Assembly (NCBI RefSeq): GCF_013409745.1
Contig: NZ_JACCBH010000001.1
Span: 1,178,001-1,242,000, forward strand
DNA length: 64,000 nt
Source: Microbacterium pseudoresistens
GTDB lineage: Bacteria > Actinomycetota > Actinomycetes > Actinomycetales > Microbacteriaceae
Direction of reading: 5' to 3'
Positions 51,088 through 59,577 of the stretch are shown here, one piece after another. A program made the translations under genes and the position numbers. The notes below the pieces were generated by a model. The model did no database searches, had not been told where the DNA came from, and saw only the letters and a program-made list of their open reading frames with translations. Each line of letters starts with the position of its first letter. Position 1 is the first letter of the stretch.

Positions 51088-51253
51088 TCACCGGATGTGC
51101 GTGCGGAACGCTTCGGCGATCTCGGCGAGCGACGCCAGGCTCTGCGCCGTGCGGAGCACCAGGTCGAACGCCGCCTCCGTGTCCATGTCGATGACACGGG
51201 CGTTCATCTCGAGGAACGTGAGTGTGAGGATCCAGGAGAATCGCTTGTTCGCG
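51088..51253 (-). pseudogene. C-terminal remnant of a Doc/Fic-like toxin
   Basis: The minus-strand frame ending at TGA 51088-51090 reads [20 protein letters not shown] and then IDMDTEAAFDLVLRTAQSLA, matching the ending of Doc toxins (the NKR of the HxFx(D/E)GN(K/R)xxR motif, then the helical tail). The N-terminal part, including the catalytic His, is absent and no start codon precedes it. The spacer bases 51235-51260 also form a perfect 10-base stem (GGAGAATCGC/GCGATTCTCC). Confidence 0.6.
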
Positions 51254-51280
51254 ATTCTCCGTTCCCAGGCCGCACGCTCG

Positions 51281-51286
51281 TAGACT
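51281..51286 (+). promoter_or_regulatory. Leaderless -10 element (TAGACT) for hisC
   Basis: TAGACT is followed by 7 bases and the GTG start at 51294, with no ribosome binding site. This is the same spacing as at bkdA and the zinc binding-protein gene. Confidence 0.6.
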
Positions 51287-51293
51287 CGGCGGA

Positions 51294-52361
51294 GTGAGCG
51301 AGCCGATCCTTCCCCGCATCCGTCCCGAGATCGCAGCCCTCCCGCCGTATCGGCAGGGCAGGCAGGCAGGGGCCGATGCGTTCAAGCTCTCCAGCAATGA
51401 GAACCCCTTCGATCCGCTGCCGCAGGTGGCCGAGGCGCTCGCGCGCACGACACCGGTCAACCGCTATCCGGATGCGACGGCGGGGGCGCTGCGCGCCCGG
51501 ATCGCCGAGCGCTACGGCGTCGAGACTGATGCCGTGCACGTCGCCTCCGGCAGCGTCGCGATCCTGTACCAGCTCGTGCAGGCCGCGGCGTCGGCGGGCG
51601 ACGAGGTCGTCTACGCCTGGCGCTCGTTCGAGGCGTACCCCGGTCTGCCGCTCGTGGCGGGGGCGACCGGCGTCCCCGTGCCGCTGCTGCCCGATGCCCG
51701 CCACGACCTCGACGCTATGGCCGCCGCGATCACCGACCGCACCCGCGTGGTGATCGTCTGCACGCCCAACAACCCCACCGGTCCGATCGTCACCGGCGCC
51801 GAGTTCGCCGCGTTCCTCGAGAAGGTGCCCGCCGACGTGCTCGTGCTGCTCGACGAGGCGTACGCCGAGTTCGTCACGGCCGACGGCGCGGTCGACGGCA
51901 TCGCGGAGCGGATCTTCGAGGCGCACCCGAACGTCGTCGTGCTGCGCACTTTCTCGAAGGCGTTCGGGCTCGCCGGCCTCCGCGTCGGCTACGCGATCGG
52001 CCACCCGCGCGTGCTCGATGCCGCGCGCACCACGGCGATCCCGCTGTCGGTGACCTCGGCCGCCGAGGTCGCGGCGATCGCGAGCCTGGATGCCGAGGCC
52101 GAGCTGCGCGAGCGGGTCGCCGTGGTCGTCGAACGGCGCACGGCGCTGCGCGACGGCCTGCGCGCCCAGAGCTGGGACGTGCCGGATGCGCAGGGCAACT
52201 TCATCTGGCTCCCCACCGGGGCCGGAACCATGGATGCGGCGGCGGCGTTCGACGCGGCGGGCGTGATCGTGCGCCCCTTCGACGGCGACGGCATCCGCAT
52301 CTCGGTCGGCGAGGAGGAGTCGATCGCTCGCGTGCTCGACGTCGCCGCATCCCTCCGCTGA
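51294..52361 (+). CDS. hisC: Histidinol-phosphate aminotransferase
   Basis: The 355-residue PLP enzyme converts histidinol phosphate and 2-oxoglutarate to imidazole-acetol phosphate and glutamate, and related aromatic exchanges. Motifs: [52 protein letters not shown] and the PLP lysine in [20 protein letters not shown]. It stands alone rather than in a his operon, so it may also be the phenylalanine-type enzyme. GTG start with a leaderless promoter. Confidence 0.9.
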   Translation: MSEPILPRIRPEIAALPPYRQGRQAGADAFKLSSNENPFDPLPQVAEALARTTPVNRYPDATAGALRARIAERYGVETDAVHVASGSVAILYQLVQAAASAGDEVVYAWRSFEAYPGLPLVAGATGVPVPLLPDARHDLDAMAAAITDRTRVVIVCTPNNPTGPIVTGAEFAAFLEKVPADVLVLLDEAYAEFVTADGAVDGIAERIFEAHPNVVVLRTFSKAFGLAGLRVGYAIGHPRVLDAARTTAIPLSVTSAAEVAAIASLDAEAELRERVAVVVERRTALRDGLRAQSWDVPDAQGNFIWLPTGAGTMDAAAAFDAAGVIVRPFDGDGIRISVGEEESIARVLDVAASLR

Positions 52362-52487
52362 CGTCGCCGACCCCTCGCCACACCCGGCGGCCGAACCGCC
52401 CGAGGCCCGGAGTTCCGCGGAGTTCTCGGCGTTCCAGGCAAGTGCGAGGGTGCCCTAGGTATACGTGACCGCGCATGCCGACGCGGG

Positions 52488-52493
52488 TAGCGT
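52488..52493 (+). promoter_or_regulatory. Leaderless -10 element (TAGCGT) for bkdA
   Basis: TAGCGT is followed by 7 bases and GTG 52501, which fixes this GTG over the GTG at 52465 as the start. Confidence 0.55.
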
Positions 52494-52500
52494 GTGGGTC

Positions 52501-53628
52501 GTGACCGATGCCGATACCGCACTCGTCCGCGTCCTCGACGCCACCGGTGCCCGCGCCCCGAGTCCCGCCGCGGAGGAGTACCTCCCCCTGATCGACGCCC
52601 TTCCGGATGCCGAGCTCGAGCAGCTGCACCGCGACATGGTCGTGATCCGGGCGATCGACACCGAGGCGACCAATCTGCAGCGCCAGGGCCAGCTCGCCCT
52701 GTGGCCGCCGAGTCGCGGTCAGGAGGCCGCGCAGGTGGGATCGGCCAGGGCGGCGCGCCCGCAGGACACCCTGTTCCCCTCGTACCGCGAGCACGCGGTC
52801 ACGCGCATCCGCGGCGTCGATCCCGTCGACATCATCAAGGTCATGCGCGGGCTCTCGCACGGCGGCTGGGATCCGACCGATCCCGCTGGCGGCAACACCC
52901 GCATCTATACGCTCGTGCTCGCCTCGCAGACCCTGCACGCCACCGGCTTCGGCATGGGCCTGGTCTTCGACGGCAAGTGCGGCACGGGCGACCCGGAGCG
53001 CGACGAGGCCGTCATGGTCTACTACGGCGACGGGGCATCCAGCCAGGGCGACGTGCACGAGGCGATGGTGTTCGCCGCGAGCTACCGCACGCCCGAGGTG
53101 TTCTTCCTGCAGAACAACCAGTGGGCGATCTCCGTGCCGGTGAGCACGCAGTCGCCGGTGCCGCTCGTGCGCCGCGGCGGCGGATACGGCATGCCCTCGA
53201 TCCGTGTCGACGGCAACGACGTGCTCGCCAGCTACGCCGTCACCCGACGCGCGCTCGACGAGGCGCGTGCAGGGGACGGCCCGCGCGCCATCGAGGCCGT
53301 GACCTACCGGCTCGGTGCGCACACGACCAGCGACGACCCCACCAAGTACCGGGGCCGCGACGAGGAGGACGACTGGGCCACGCGCGATCCGATCGCACGG
53401 ATGCGCGCCTACCTGGAGAGCCGGGGCGCCGCGGCGAGCCTGTTCGACGACGTCGACGCCGAGGCCGCGGATGCCGCCGCCGACCTCCGCACCCGCACGC
53501 TGACGCTGCCGGTGCCCGGCCCCGACGCGATCTTCGACCACGTGTACAGCGATCCGCATCCGCTCATGGCCGAGCAGAGCGCGTGGCGCGCGCAGTACGA
53601 GGCCTCGTTCGAGGAGGGCACCGCATGA
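52501..53628 (+). CDS. bkdA: 2-oxoacid dehydrogenase E1 alpha subunit
   Basis: The 375-residue E1 alpha binds thiamine diphosphate: motif YYGDGASSQGDVHEAMVF, then FLQNNQWAISVPVSTQ. Related blocks are LFPSYREHAVTRI and YRLGAHTTSDDPTKYRGR, with the phosphorylation-loop-like sequence. Actinobacteria normally use a single-chain E1 for pyruvate, so alpha/beta E1 here is more probably branched-chain 2-oxoacid dehydrogenase. It is the first of three coupled genes; E3 is not encoded in this window. Confidence 0.9.
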   Translation: MTDADTALVRVLDATGARAPSPAAEEYLPLIDALPDAELEQLHRDMVVIRAIDTEATNLQRQGQLALWPPSRGQEAAQVGSARAARPQDTLFPSYREHAVTRIRGVDPVDIIKVMRGLSHGGWDPTDPAGGNTRIYTLVLASQTLHATGFGMGLVFDGKCGTGDPERDEAVMVYYGDGASSQGDVHEAMVFAASYRTPEVFFLQNNQWAISVPVSTQSPVPLVRRGGGYGMPSIRVDGNDVLASYAVTRRALDEARAGDGPRAIEAVTYRLGAHTTSDDPTKYRGRDEEDDWATRDPIARMRAYLESRGAAASLFDDVDAEAADAAADLRTRTLTLPVPGPDAIFDHVYSDPHPLMAEQSAWRAQYEASFEEGTA

Positions 53629-54656
53629 GCACCGACACCGGCATCGACCCCGCCGTCGCCGAGACGTCCGCATCGAAAGGCGTCGAGACGATGCCCTTCG
53701 CCAAGGCGCTGAACGCGGGGATGCGCGCCGCGATGGAGAACGATCCGCGCGTGCTGCTCATGGGCGAGGACATCGGGCGCCTGGGCGGCGTCTTCCGCGT
53801 CACCGAGCACCTGCAGCGCGACTTCGGCGAGCAGCGCGTGCTCGACACACCCCTGGCCGAGTCGGGCATCGTGGGCACGGCGATCGGGCTGGCGATGGCC
53901 GGGTTCCGGCCGGTGTGCGAGATCCAGTTCGACGGATTCGTGTTCCCCGCGTTCGACCAGATCACCACGCAGCTGGCCAAGATCACCAACCGGCATGAGG
54001 GTGCGATCTCGATGCCCGTCGTCATCCGCATCCCGTACGGCGGGCACATCGGCGCCGTCGAGCACCACCAGGAGAGCCCGGAGGCGTACTTCACGCACAC
54101 CCCGGGGCTGCGGGTGGTGTCGCCGTCGACGCCGAACGACGCGCACTGGATGATCCAGGAGGCGATCGGCTCGAACGATCCGGTGATCTTCATGGAGCCC
54201 AAGAGCCGGTACTGGGCCAAAGGCGAGGTCGACCTCTCGGCCTCGGCCGTGCAGCTGCACTCCTCGCGCATCGTGCGGCGGGGGAGCGATGTGACCCTCG
54301 TCGGGCACGGGGCCATGGTCGCCACGCTGCTGCAGGCGGCCGCGCTCGCCGAGGCGGAGGGCACGAGCTGCGAGGTCGTCGATCTGCGCTCGCTCTCGCC
54401 CGTCGACTACGGCCCCCTCCTCGACTCGGTGCGATCCACCGGCCGCATGATCTACGCGCAGGAGGCGCCGGGGTTCACGAGCCTGGGCAGCGAGGTCGCC
54501 GCGACCGTCATGGAGCGCGCCTTCTACGCCCTGGAGGCGCCCGTGCTGCGGGTGTCGGGGTACGACGCCCCGTTCCCGCCCGCCAAGCTCGAGGGCACGT
54601 ATCTTCCCGACCCCGACCGCATCCTCGAGGCCGTGGATCGCGCGCTGGCCTACTGA
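53625..54656 (+). CDS. bkdB: 2-oxoacid dehydrogenase E1 beta subunit
   Basis: The 343-residue beta subunit has MPFAKALNAGMRAAMENDPR, LLMGEDIGRLGGVFRVTEHL, DTPLAESGIVGTAIGLAMAG, then IPYGGHIGAVEHHQESPEAY and the C-terminal transketolase-like domain (VDLRSLSPVDYGPLL). It starts at ATG in an ATGA overlap with E1 alpha. It forms the heterotetramer that decarboxylates the 2-oxoacid and passes the acyl group to E2. Confidence 0.92.
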   Translation: MSTDTGIDPAVAETSASKGVETMPFAKALNAGMRAAMENDPRVLLMGEDIGRLGGVFRVTEHLQRDFGEQRVLDTPLAESGIVGTAIGLAMAGFRPVCEIQFDGFVFPAFDQITTQLAKITNRHEGAISMPVVIRIPYGGHIGAVEHHQESPEAYFTHTPGLRVVSPSTPNDAHWMIQEAIGSNDPVIFMEPKSRYWAKGEVDLSASAVQLHSSRIVRRGSDVTLVGHGAMVATLLQAAALAEAEGTSCEVVDLRSLSPVDYGPLLDSVRSTGRMIYAQEAPGFTSLGSEVAATVMERAFYALEAPVLRVSGYDAPFPPAKLEGTYLPDPDRILEAVDRALAY

Positions 54657-54680
54657 CTCTCTCCCCAAAGGATCACGAAC

Positions 54681-56027
54681 ATGAGCACGCAGACCTTCAC
54701 CCTGCCGGATGTCGGCGAGGGACTGACCGAGGCCGAGGTCGTCTCGTGGCGGGTCGCCCCCGGCGACGTCGTCGCCGTCAACGATGTGATCTGCGAGATC
54801 GAGACGGCCAAGTCGCTCGTCGAGCTGCCCTCACCGCATGCGGGCACCGTCGGCGAGCTGCTCGTCGACGAGGGTCGCACGGTCGATGTCGGCACCCCGC
54901 TCATCACGTTCGTGGCCGAGGGGGCGACCGAGGGGTCCGCGCCGGATGCTCCTGCGACGGCCGCCGAGGCACCGGAAGAGGGCAGCGGATCCGTGCTCGT
55001 CGGCTACGGCTCGGGCGCGGGCGCCACATCCCGCCGGCGGAAGAAGCCCACGCGCGATGTGCGCTCGTCGGTGGGCGTCATCGCCAAGCCGCCGATCCGC
55101 AAGCTCGCTCGCGACCTCGGCGTCGATCTCGCCGCCGTGACAGCGACCGGAGCCGACGGCGAGGTGACCCGCGACGACGTCGTGACCCACGCCGAGCAGG
55201 CCAGCGTGTTCCGCAACATCGAGACGCCCGAGTGGGGCGCCGTGCGCGAGGAGAAGATGCCCGCGCCGGCGACCGCGCCGGTGGGTCTCGCACGAGGCAT
55301 CGCGCCCGCGCCCGCGGGAGACCCGGAACGCACGGAGTCGATCCCGGTAAAGGGCGTGCGCAAGGCGAGCGCATCCGCCATGGTGCAGAGCGCCTACACC
55401 GCCCCGCACGTGACCGTGTGGAAGGAGGTCGACGCCACGCGCACGATGGAGCTCGTCAAGCGGCTGAAGGCCTCGCCCGACTTCGCCGACATCAAGGTCT
55501 CGCCGCTGCTCATCATGGCCCGCGCCGTGATCTGGGCCGTGCGCCGCACCCCGATGGTCAACGCCGCATGGATCGAGACCGACGACGGCGCCGAGATCGC
55601 CGTGCGCCACTACGTGAACCTCGGCATCGCCGCCGCCACCCCGCGCGGCCTGCTCGTGCCGAACATCAAGGATGCGCAGAACCTCGGCATGAAGGATCTC
55701 GCGCGAGCCCTGAACCGCCTCACGCTCACGGCCCGCGAGGGCAAGACGGCTCCGGCCGATCAGCAGGGCGGCACGATCACGATCACCAACATCGGCGTGT
55801 TCGGGATGGATGCGGGCACCCCCATCATCAACCCCGGCGAGGCAGGCATCGTGGCCATGGGCACGATCGCGCAGAAGCCGTGGGTGGTCGACGGCGAGGT
55901 GCGCCCCCGCTGGGTGACGACGGTGGCCGGATCCTTCGACCACCGCATCATCGACGGCGACGGCATGAGCCGCTTCGTCGCCGACGTCGCCGCCGTGCTC
56001 GAGGAGCCGGCGCTGCTCGTCGATTGA
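54681..56027 (+). CDS. bkdC: 2-oxoacid dehydrogenase E2 (dihydrolipoamide acyltransferase)
   Basis: The 448-residue E2 has one lipoyl domain with the lipoylated Lys in [14 protein letters not shown], an E3/E1-binding domain ([32 protein letters not shown]) and a catalytic domain ending [16 protein letters not shown], with the HRxxDG active-site motif. A single lipoyl domain fits branched-chain E2 rather than multi-domain pyruvate E2. It follows bkdB after 24 bases. Confidence 0.93.
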   Translation: MSTQTFTLPDVGEGLTEAEVVSWRVAPGDVVAVNDVICEIETAKSLVELPSPHAGTVGELLVDEGRTVDVGTPLITFVAEGATEGSAPDAPATAAEAPEEGSGSVLVGYGSGAGATSRRRKKPTRDVRSSVGVIAKPPIRKLARDLGVDLAAVTATGADGEVTRDDVVTHAEQASVFRNIETPEWGAVREEKMPAPATAPVGLARGIAPAPAGDPERTESIPVKGVRKASASAMVQSAYTAPHVTVWKEVDATRTMELVKRLKASPDFADIKVSPLLIMARAVIWAVRRTPMVNAAWIETDDGAEIAVRHYVNLGIAAATPRGLLVPNIKDAQNLGMKDLARALNRLTLTAREGKTAPADQQGGTITITNIGVFGMDAGTPIINPGEAGIVAMGTIAQKPWVVDGEVRPRWVTTVAGSFDHRIIDGDGMSRFVADVAAVLEEPALLVD

Positions 56028-56066
56028 GCCGGCTGCGGCGGGAAGGGTGCCCGGCGCATCCGTAAT

Positions 56067-56081
56067 TGATAATGGTTCTCA
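56067..56081. promoter_or_regulatory. Zur box TGATAATGGTTCTCA
   Basis: The imperfect palindrome matches the actinobacterial Zur consensus TGAAAATGATTTTCA at 12 of 15 positions by eye. It is centred about 28 bases upstream of the zinc binding-protein gene and overlaps the region just before its -10 TAGTGT (56089-56094), which is 7 bases from the GTG at 56102. Zur encoded at 59148 would repress the transporter when zinc is sufficient. Confidence 0.75.
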
Positions 56082-56101
56082 TTTAGGTTAGTGTGTGACG
56101 C

Positions 56102-57124
56102 GTGAAGCGAACCATTCCCCTCCTTGCCGCCCTGTCCGTCTCCGCCCTCGCGCTCGCCGGGTGCGCCTCCGGTGCCGCCGCAGAGGGCGACGGCACGACA
56201 TCCGGGGGGCTGACGGTGGTGGCGACCACGAACGTCTACGGCGACATCGCCGCGACCATCGGCGGCGACCGGGTCGACGTGCACTCGATCATCACCTCGG
56301 CGACGCAGGATCCGCACTCGTACGAGGCGAGCGCGCGCGACCGGCTCACGGTGCAGGATGCCGACCTCGTCATCGAGAACGGCGGCGGCTACGACGCGTT
56401 CATGGACACGCTCCTCGCCGACGCGCAGGACGTTCCCGTGATCATGGCGGTCGAGTTCTCGCACGACTACCCCGGCGCCTCGTCGCACGAAGACCACGCC
56501 GACGCGGATGCCGAAGACGCCGATCACGCCCATGACGACGCGGACCAGGAAGACGCCGATCACGACCACGGCGACCACGAGGGTCACGACCACATCGAGG
56601 GCTTCAACGAGCACGTGTGGTTCGACCCGCACACCATGATCCATCTCGCCGAGGACATCGCGCACCACCTCGGCGAGCTCGACCCCGAGGGCGCCGATGA
56701 CTACGAGGCGAATGCGGCCGTGCTGATCGGCGAGCTCGAAGACGCCGAAGCGCAGCTGGACGCCCTCAAGGGCACGGCCGGCGGCGCGGGCGTGTTCATC
56801 ACCGAACCGGTGCCCGGCTACCTCGCCTCGGCCGCGGGCCTGGAAGACCTCACCCCCGAGGGCTTCGCCGAGGCCGTGGAGGAGGGGCGCGACGTGCCTC
56901 CCGCCACGCTGCTCGCCGCGCTCGAGGTGATCGACGGCGGCACGGTGCGCGCCGTGCTCACCAACGCGCAGACCGGGGGCGCCGAGACGCAGAAGGTCGA
57001 AGACGCGGCGACCGCCGCGGGCATCCCCGTCGTCGCCTTCAGCGAGATCCTTCCCGAAGGAACGTCGTACGCTGAGTGGATGCGTGACGCGATCGGGTCC
57101 CTCGCCGCAGCGCTCGACGCGTGA
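56102..57124 (+). CDS. znuA: Zinc ABC transporter substrate-binding lipoprotein
   Basis: The 340-residue protein has a lipoprotein signal (LAALSVSALALAGCASG). The cluster A-I fold is marked by VVATTNVYGDIAATIGGDRV and DPHSYEASARDRLTVQDADL, the metal His in HVWFDPHTM, and VFITEPVPGYLASAAGLEDL. A His/Asp-rich loop (about residues 120-165, HEDHADADAEDADHAHDD) is typical of zinc-specific members. The start is GTG, leaderless. Permease and ATPase genes follow. Confidence 0.92.
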   Translation: MKRTIPLLAALSVSALALAGCASGAAAEGDGTTSGGLTVVATTNVYGDIAATIGGDRVDVHSIITSATQDPHSYEASARDRLTVQDADLVIENGGGYDAFMDTLLADAQDVPVIMAVEFSHDYPGASSHEDHADADAEDADHAHDDADQEDADHDHGDHEGHDHIEGFNEHVWFDPHTMIHLAEDIAHHLGELDPEGADDYEANAAVLIGELEDAEAQLDALKGTAGGAGVFITEPVPGYLASAAGLEDLTPEGFAEAVEEGRDVPPATLLAALEVIDGGTVRAVLTNAQTGGAETQKVEDAATAAGIPVVAFSEILPEGTSYAEWMRDAIGSLAAALDA

Positions 57125-58020
57125 GCGCGACGGGTGCGCGCCCCGCGCGCCCGGCCTCCGCGGGGGAGAACGGCTCCGCGTTCGACGACGCCGCTGTTCT
57201 GACGATCCGCGGCGCGGCCCTGCATCGCCCGCAGGGCCGCGGCCGCGATGACCGCGAGCTGTGGTCGGGGCTCGACCTCGACGTCGCCCCGGGCGAGTTC
57301 ATCGCCGTGCTCGGGCCGAGCGGATCCGGCAAGACGACGCTGCTGCGGAGCATCCTCGGCCTGCAACCGCTCAGCGCGGGCAGCATCCGCATCGAGAGCC
57401 GACCCGTGCAGCGCGGCGACCGCCGCATCGGCTACATCCCCCAGCAGCGGCCGTTCGCCGCCCACACGAGCATGCGCGCGAGAGACGTCGTCGCGCTCGG
57501 CGTGCAGGGCCCCCGATTCGGCCCGCCCATCGCCCGCCGTGGCGACCGCGAACGGGTGGATGCGGTGCTGCGCGATGTCGGCGCCGCGCACTTCGCCGAC
57601 CGCCGGGTGGGCGACCTCTCCGGCGGCGAGCAGCAACGACTGCGGGTCGGGCAGGCGCTAGTGGATCGTCCCTCGCTGCTGCTGTGCGACGAACCCCTGT
57701 CGAATCTCGACCTCGCCAACCAGCAGGGCGTCACCGACATCATCGACCGCCAGCGGCGCGAGCACGGCGCGGCGGTGCTGTTCGTCACGCACGACATCAA
57801 CCCGATCCTCGGGCGGGTCGACCGCATCCTTTACATCGCCGGCGGCCGGTTCATGCTCGGCACCCCCGACGAGGTGCTGCAGACCCGCGTGCTCACCGAC
57901 CTGTACGGTGCGCCGGTGTTCGTGCTGCGCGCGGGCGACCGGCTCGTGGTCGTCGGCATCCCGGATGCCGAACCGCACCACGCGCACGACCACGACGACG
58001 ATCCGCGGAGCGCCGCATGA
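57121..58020 (+). CDS. znuC: Zinc ABC transporter ATP-binding protein
   Basis: The 299-residue ATPase has Walker A LGPSGSGKTTLLRSIL, signature GDLSGGEQQRLRVGQALV and Walker B LLLCDEPLSNLD, and ends with a histidine-rich tail (EPHHAHDHDDD). It starts at GTG in a GTGA overlap with znuA and would power zinc import with the permease encoded next. Confidence 0.92.
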   Translation: MSATGARPARPASAGENGSAFDDAAVLTIRGAALHRPQGRGRDDRELWSGLDLDVAPGEFIAVLGPSGSGKTTLLRSILGLQPLSAGSIRIESRPVQRGDRRIGYIPQQRPFAAHTSMRARDVVALGVQGPRFGPPIARRGDRERVDAVLRDVGAAHFADRRVGDLSGGEQQRLRVGQALVDRPSLLLCDEPLSNLDLANQQGVTDIIDRQRREHGAAVLFVTHDINPILGRVDRILYIAGGRFMLGTPDEVLQTRVLTDLYGAPVFVLRAGDRLVVVGIPDAEPHHAHDHDDDPRSAA

Positions 58021-58130
58021 TCCCCGGCCCGCACGTGCTCCCGGGATCGACGCCGGCGCCCGACGAATCGCCCCGGTTCGTCGGGAGGACGTGCCGTTCT
58101 CGGATGCTGCGCCGGGGAGGTCGCGCATGA
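58017..58130 (+). CDS. 37-codon open frame bridging the ATPase and permease genes
   Basis: ATG 58017 overlaps the znuC stop (ATGA) and the TGA at 58128 overlaps the permease ATG (ATGA). The frame reads MIPGPHVLPGSTPAPDESPR, then a basic end RSRMLRRGGRA. It might be translated only to couple the flanking genes. No known family; a chance frame is quite possible. Confidence 0.25.
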   Translation: MIPGPHVLPGSTPAPDESPRFVGRTCRSRMLRRGGRA

Positions 58131-58981
58131 TTCCCGCACTCGACTGGGGCGATGTGTTCTCGTTCCAGGACTACGGGGCGCTCGTCGCGCTGCTGGCCAA
58201 CTCGATCATCGCCGGCGCCGTGCTCGGCGTGGTCGGCGGGCTGGTCGGCGTCTTCGTCATGCAGCGCGACCTCGCCTTCGCCGTGCACGGGGTGAGCGAA
58301 CTGTCGTTCGCCGGCGCCGCCGCCGCGCTGCTCTTCGGCGGCAGCGTCGTGGCCGGCTCGATCGGCGGGGCGCTCGTCGCGGCCATCCTCATCGGCCTCC
58401 TGGGATCGCGCGCGCGTGAGCGAAACTCGATCGTCGGTGTGCTCATGCCGTTCGGGCTGGGCCTGGGCATCCTGTTCCTCTCGCTCTACGACGGTCGCAG
58501 CGCGAACCGGTTCAGCCTGCTGACCGGCCAGATCGTCGCGGTCTCTTCCCCGGATCTCGGCTGGCTCATCGGCATCAGCGCTGTGGTGCTCGTCGTGCTC
58601 GTGCTCGTCTGGAATCCGTTGCGGTTCGACTCGCTCGACCCCGTCTCGGCGCAGGCCCGCGGCATCCCCACCGGCGCCATCGGCCTGGTGTTCATGGTGC
58701 TGCTCGGGCTCATCGTGGCCGTCGCCGTGCACATCATCGGCGCCCTGCTCGTGATGGCGCTGCTCGTGACGCCCGCGGCCGCCGCGATGCGCATCGCGGC
58801 GGGGCCCGTCGCGGTTCCCGTGCTCGCGGCGGTGTTCGGCTTCGTCTCGGCCGTCGGGGGCATCCTGCTCGCCCTGGCCGGCACCCTTCCGGTGAGCCCT
58901 TACATCACGACCATCTCGTTCGCGATCTACCTCGTCTGCTGGGCCGTGCAGCGCTCGCGCGAACGCGTGCGTCGCGCCTGA
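58127..58981 (+). CDS. znuB: Zinc ABC transporter permease
   Basis: The 284-residue membrane protein has the ABC-3 permease pattern: NSIIAGAVLGVVGGLVGVFV, FAVHGVSELSFAGAAAALLF, NRFSLLTGQIVAVSS and a C-terminal series ending YITTISFAIYLVCWAV. Seven to eight membrane spans. The start is ATG after GGGGAGG. It completes the ZnuABC-type importer. Confidence 0.9.
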   Translation: MIPALDWGDVFSFQDYGALVALLANSIIAGAVLGVVGGLVGVFVMQRDLAFAVHGVSELSFAGAAAALLFGGSVVAGSIGGALVAAILIGLLGSRARERNSIVGVLMPFGLGLGILFLSLYDGRSANRFSLLTGQIVAVSSPDLGWLIGISAVVLVVLVLVWNPLRFDSLDPVSAQARGIPTGAIGLVFMVLLGLIVAVAVHIIGALLVMALLVTPAAAAMRIAAGPVAVPVLAAVFGFVSAVGGILLALAGTLPVSPYITTISFAIYLVCWAVQRSRERVRRA

Positions 58982-59000
58982 CACCCGCTCGACTCCCCGC

Positions 59001-59085
59001 GAGTGCACGGCTTGTCGTCGAGTGCACGGCGTGTTTCCCGGAACAACCCGCTCACTCGGCGGGATCCCGGTCACTCGCGGAAAGG
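59001..59085 (+). repeat. Dispersed intergenic repeat, copy 2
   Basis: This spacer copy matches the element at 448-530 with about the same block order (GAGTGCACGGCTTGTCG, CTCACTCGGCGGGATCCCGG, TCACTCG). It lies between the zinc permease and zur. Function unknown; it may be a small palindromic repeat family. Confidence 0.55.
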
Positions 59086-59135
59086 GCGGACGGATGCGCC
59101 GCGCCGGCTCCCAGCCCGGGTGGATGCGGCGGCCA

Positions 59136-59141
59136 TAGACT
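59136..59141 (+). promoter_or_regulatory. Leaderless -10 element (TAGACT) for zur
   Basis: TAGACT is followed by 6 bases and the ATG at 59148. No ribosome binding site is seen. Confidence 0.5.
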
Positions 59142-59147
59142 CGTGGC

Positions 59148-59570
59148 ATGGCTCAGCGCAACACCTGGCAGCGTGAGCGCGTGCGCGACGCCCTCGCGGA
59201 TGCGCGGGGCTTCGTGAGTGCGCAGACCCTGCACGCCACGCTCCGCGAGGAGAACACCGGCATCGGCCTGGCGACCGTGTACCGGGCCCTGTCGGGCCTG
59301 GCCGCCTCGGGCGACGCCGACACGCTGCAGAGCCCCGACGGGGAAGCGCTGTACCGGGCGTGCGAGACCCAGGCGCACCACCATCACCTCATCTGCCGCT
59401 CCTGCGGGCTGACGGTCGAGATCGAGGCGACCGACGTCGAGCAGTGGGCGCGCCGCACGGCCGCCCTGCACGGATTCCGCGACGCCGAGCACGTCGTCGA
59501 CATCTTCGGCCTATGCGGCGCCTGCGCTGGCATCGCCGATGCCGCTGCAGACCGCGCCGAGAAGGCGTGA
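59148..59570 (+). CDS. zur: Zinc uptake regulator, Fur family
   Basis: The 140-residue protein has a winged helix (TWQRERVRDALADARGFVSA with TGIGLATVYRALSGLAASGD) and metal-binding residues HHHHLICRSCGLTVEIEATD and FGLCGACAGIADAA, giving two CxxC structural zinc pairs. It lies next to the zinc importer, which carries a Zur box, so assignment as Zur is better than Fur. It has its own leaderless promoter. Confidence 0.88.
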   Translation: MAQRNTWQRERVRDALADARGFVSAQTLHATLREENTGIGLATVYRALSGLAASGDADTLQSPDGEALYRACETQAHHHHLICRSCGLTVEIEATDVEQWARRTAALHGFRDAEHVVDIFGLCGACAGIADAAADRAEKA

Positions 59571-59577
59571 GTCCGGC

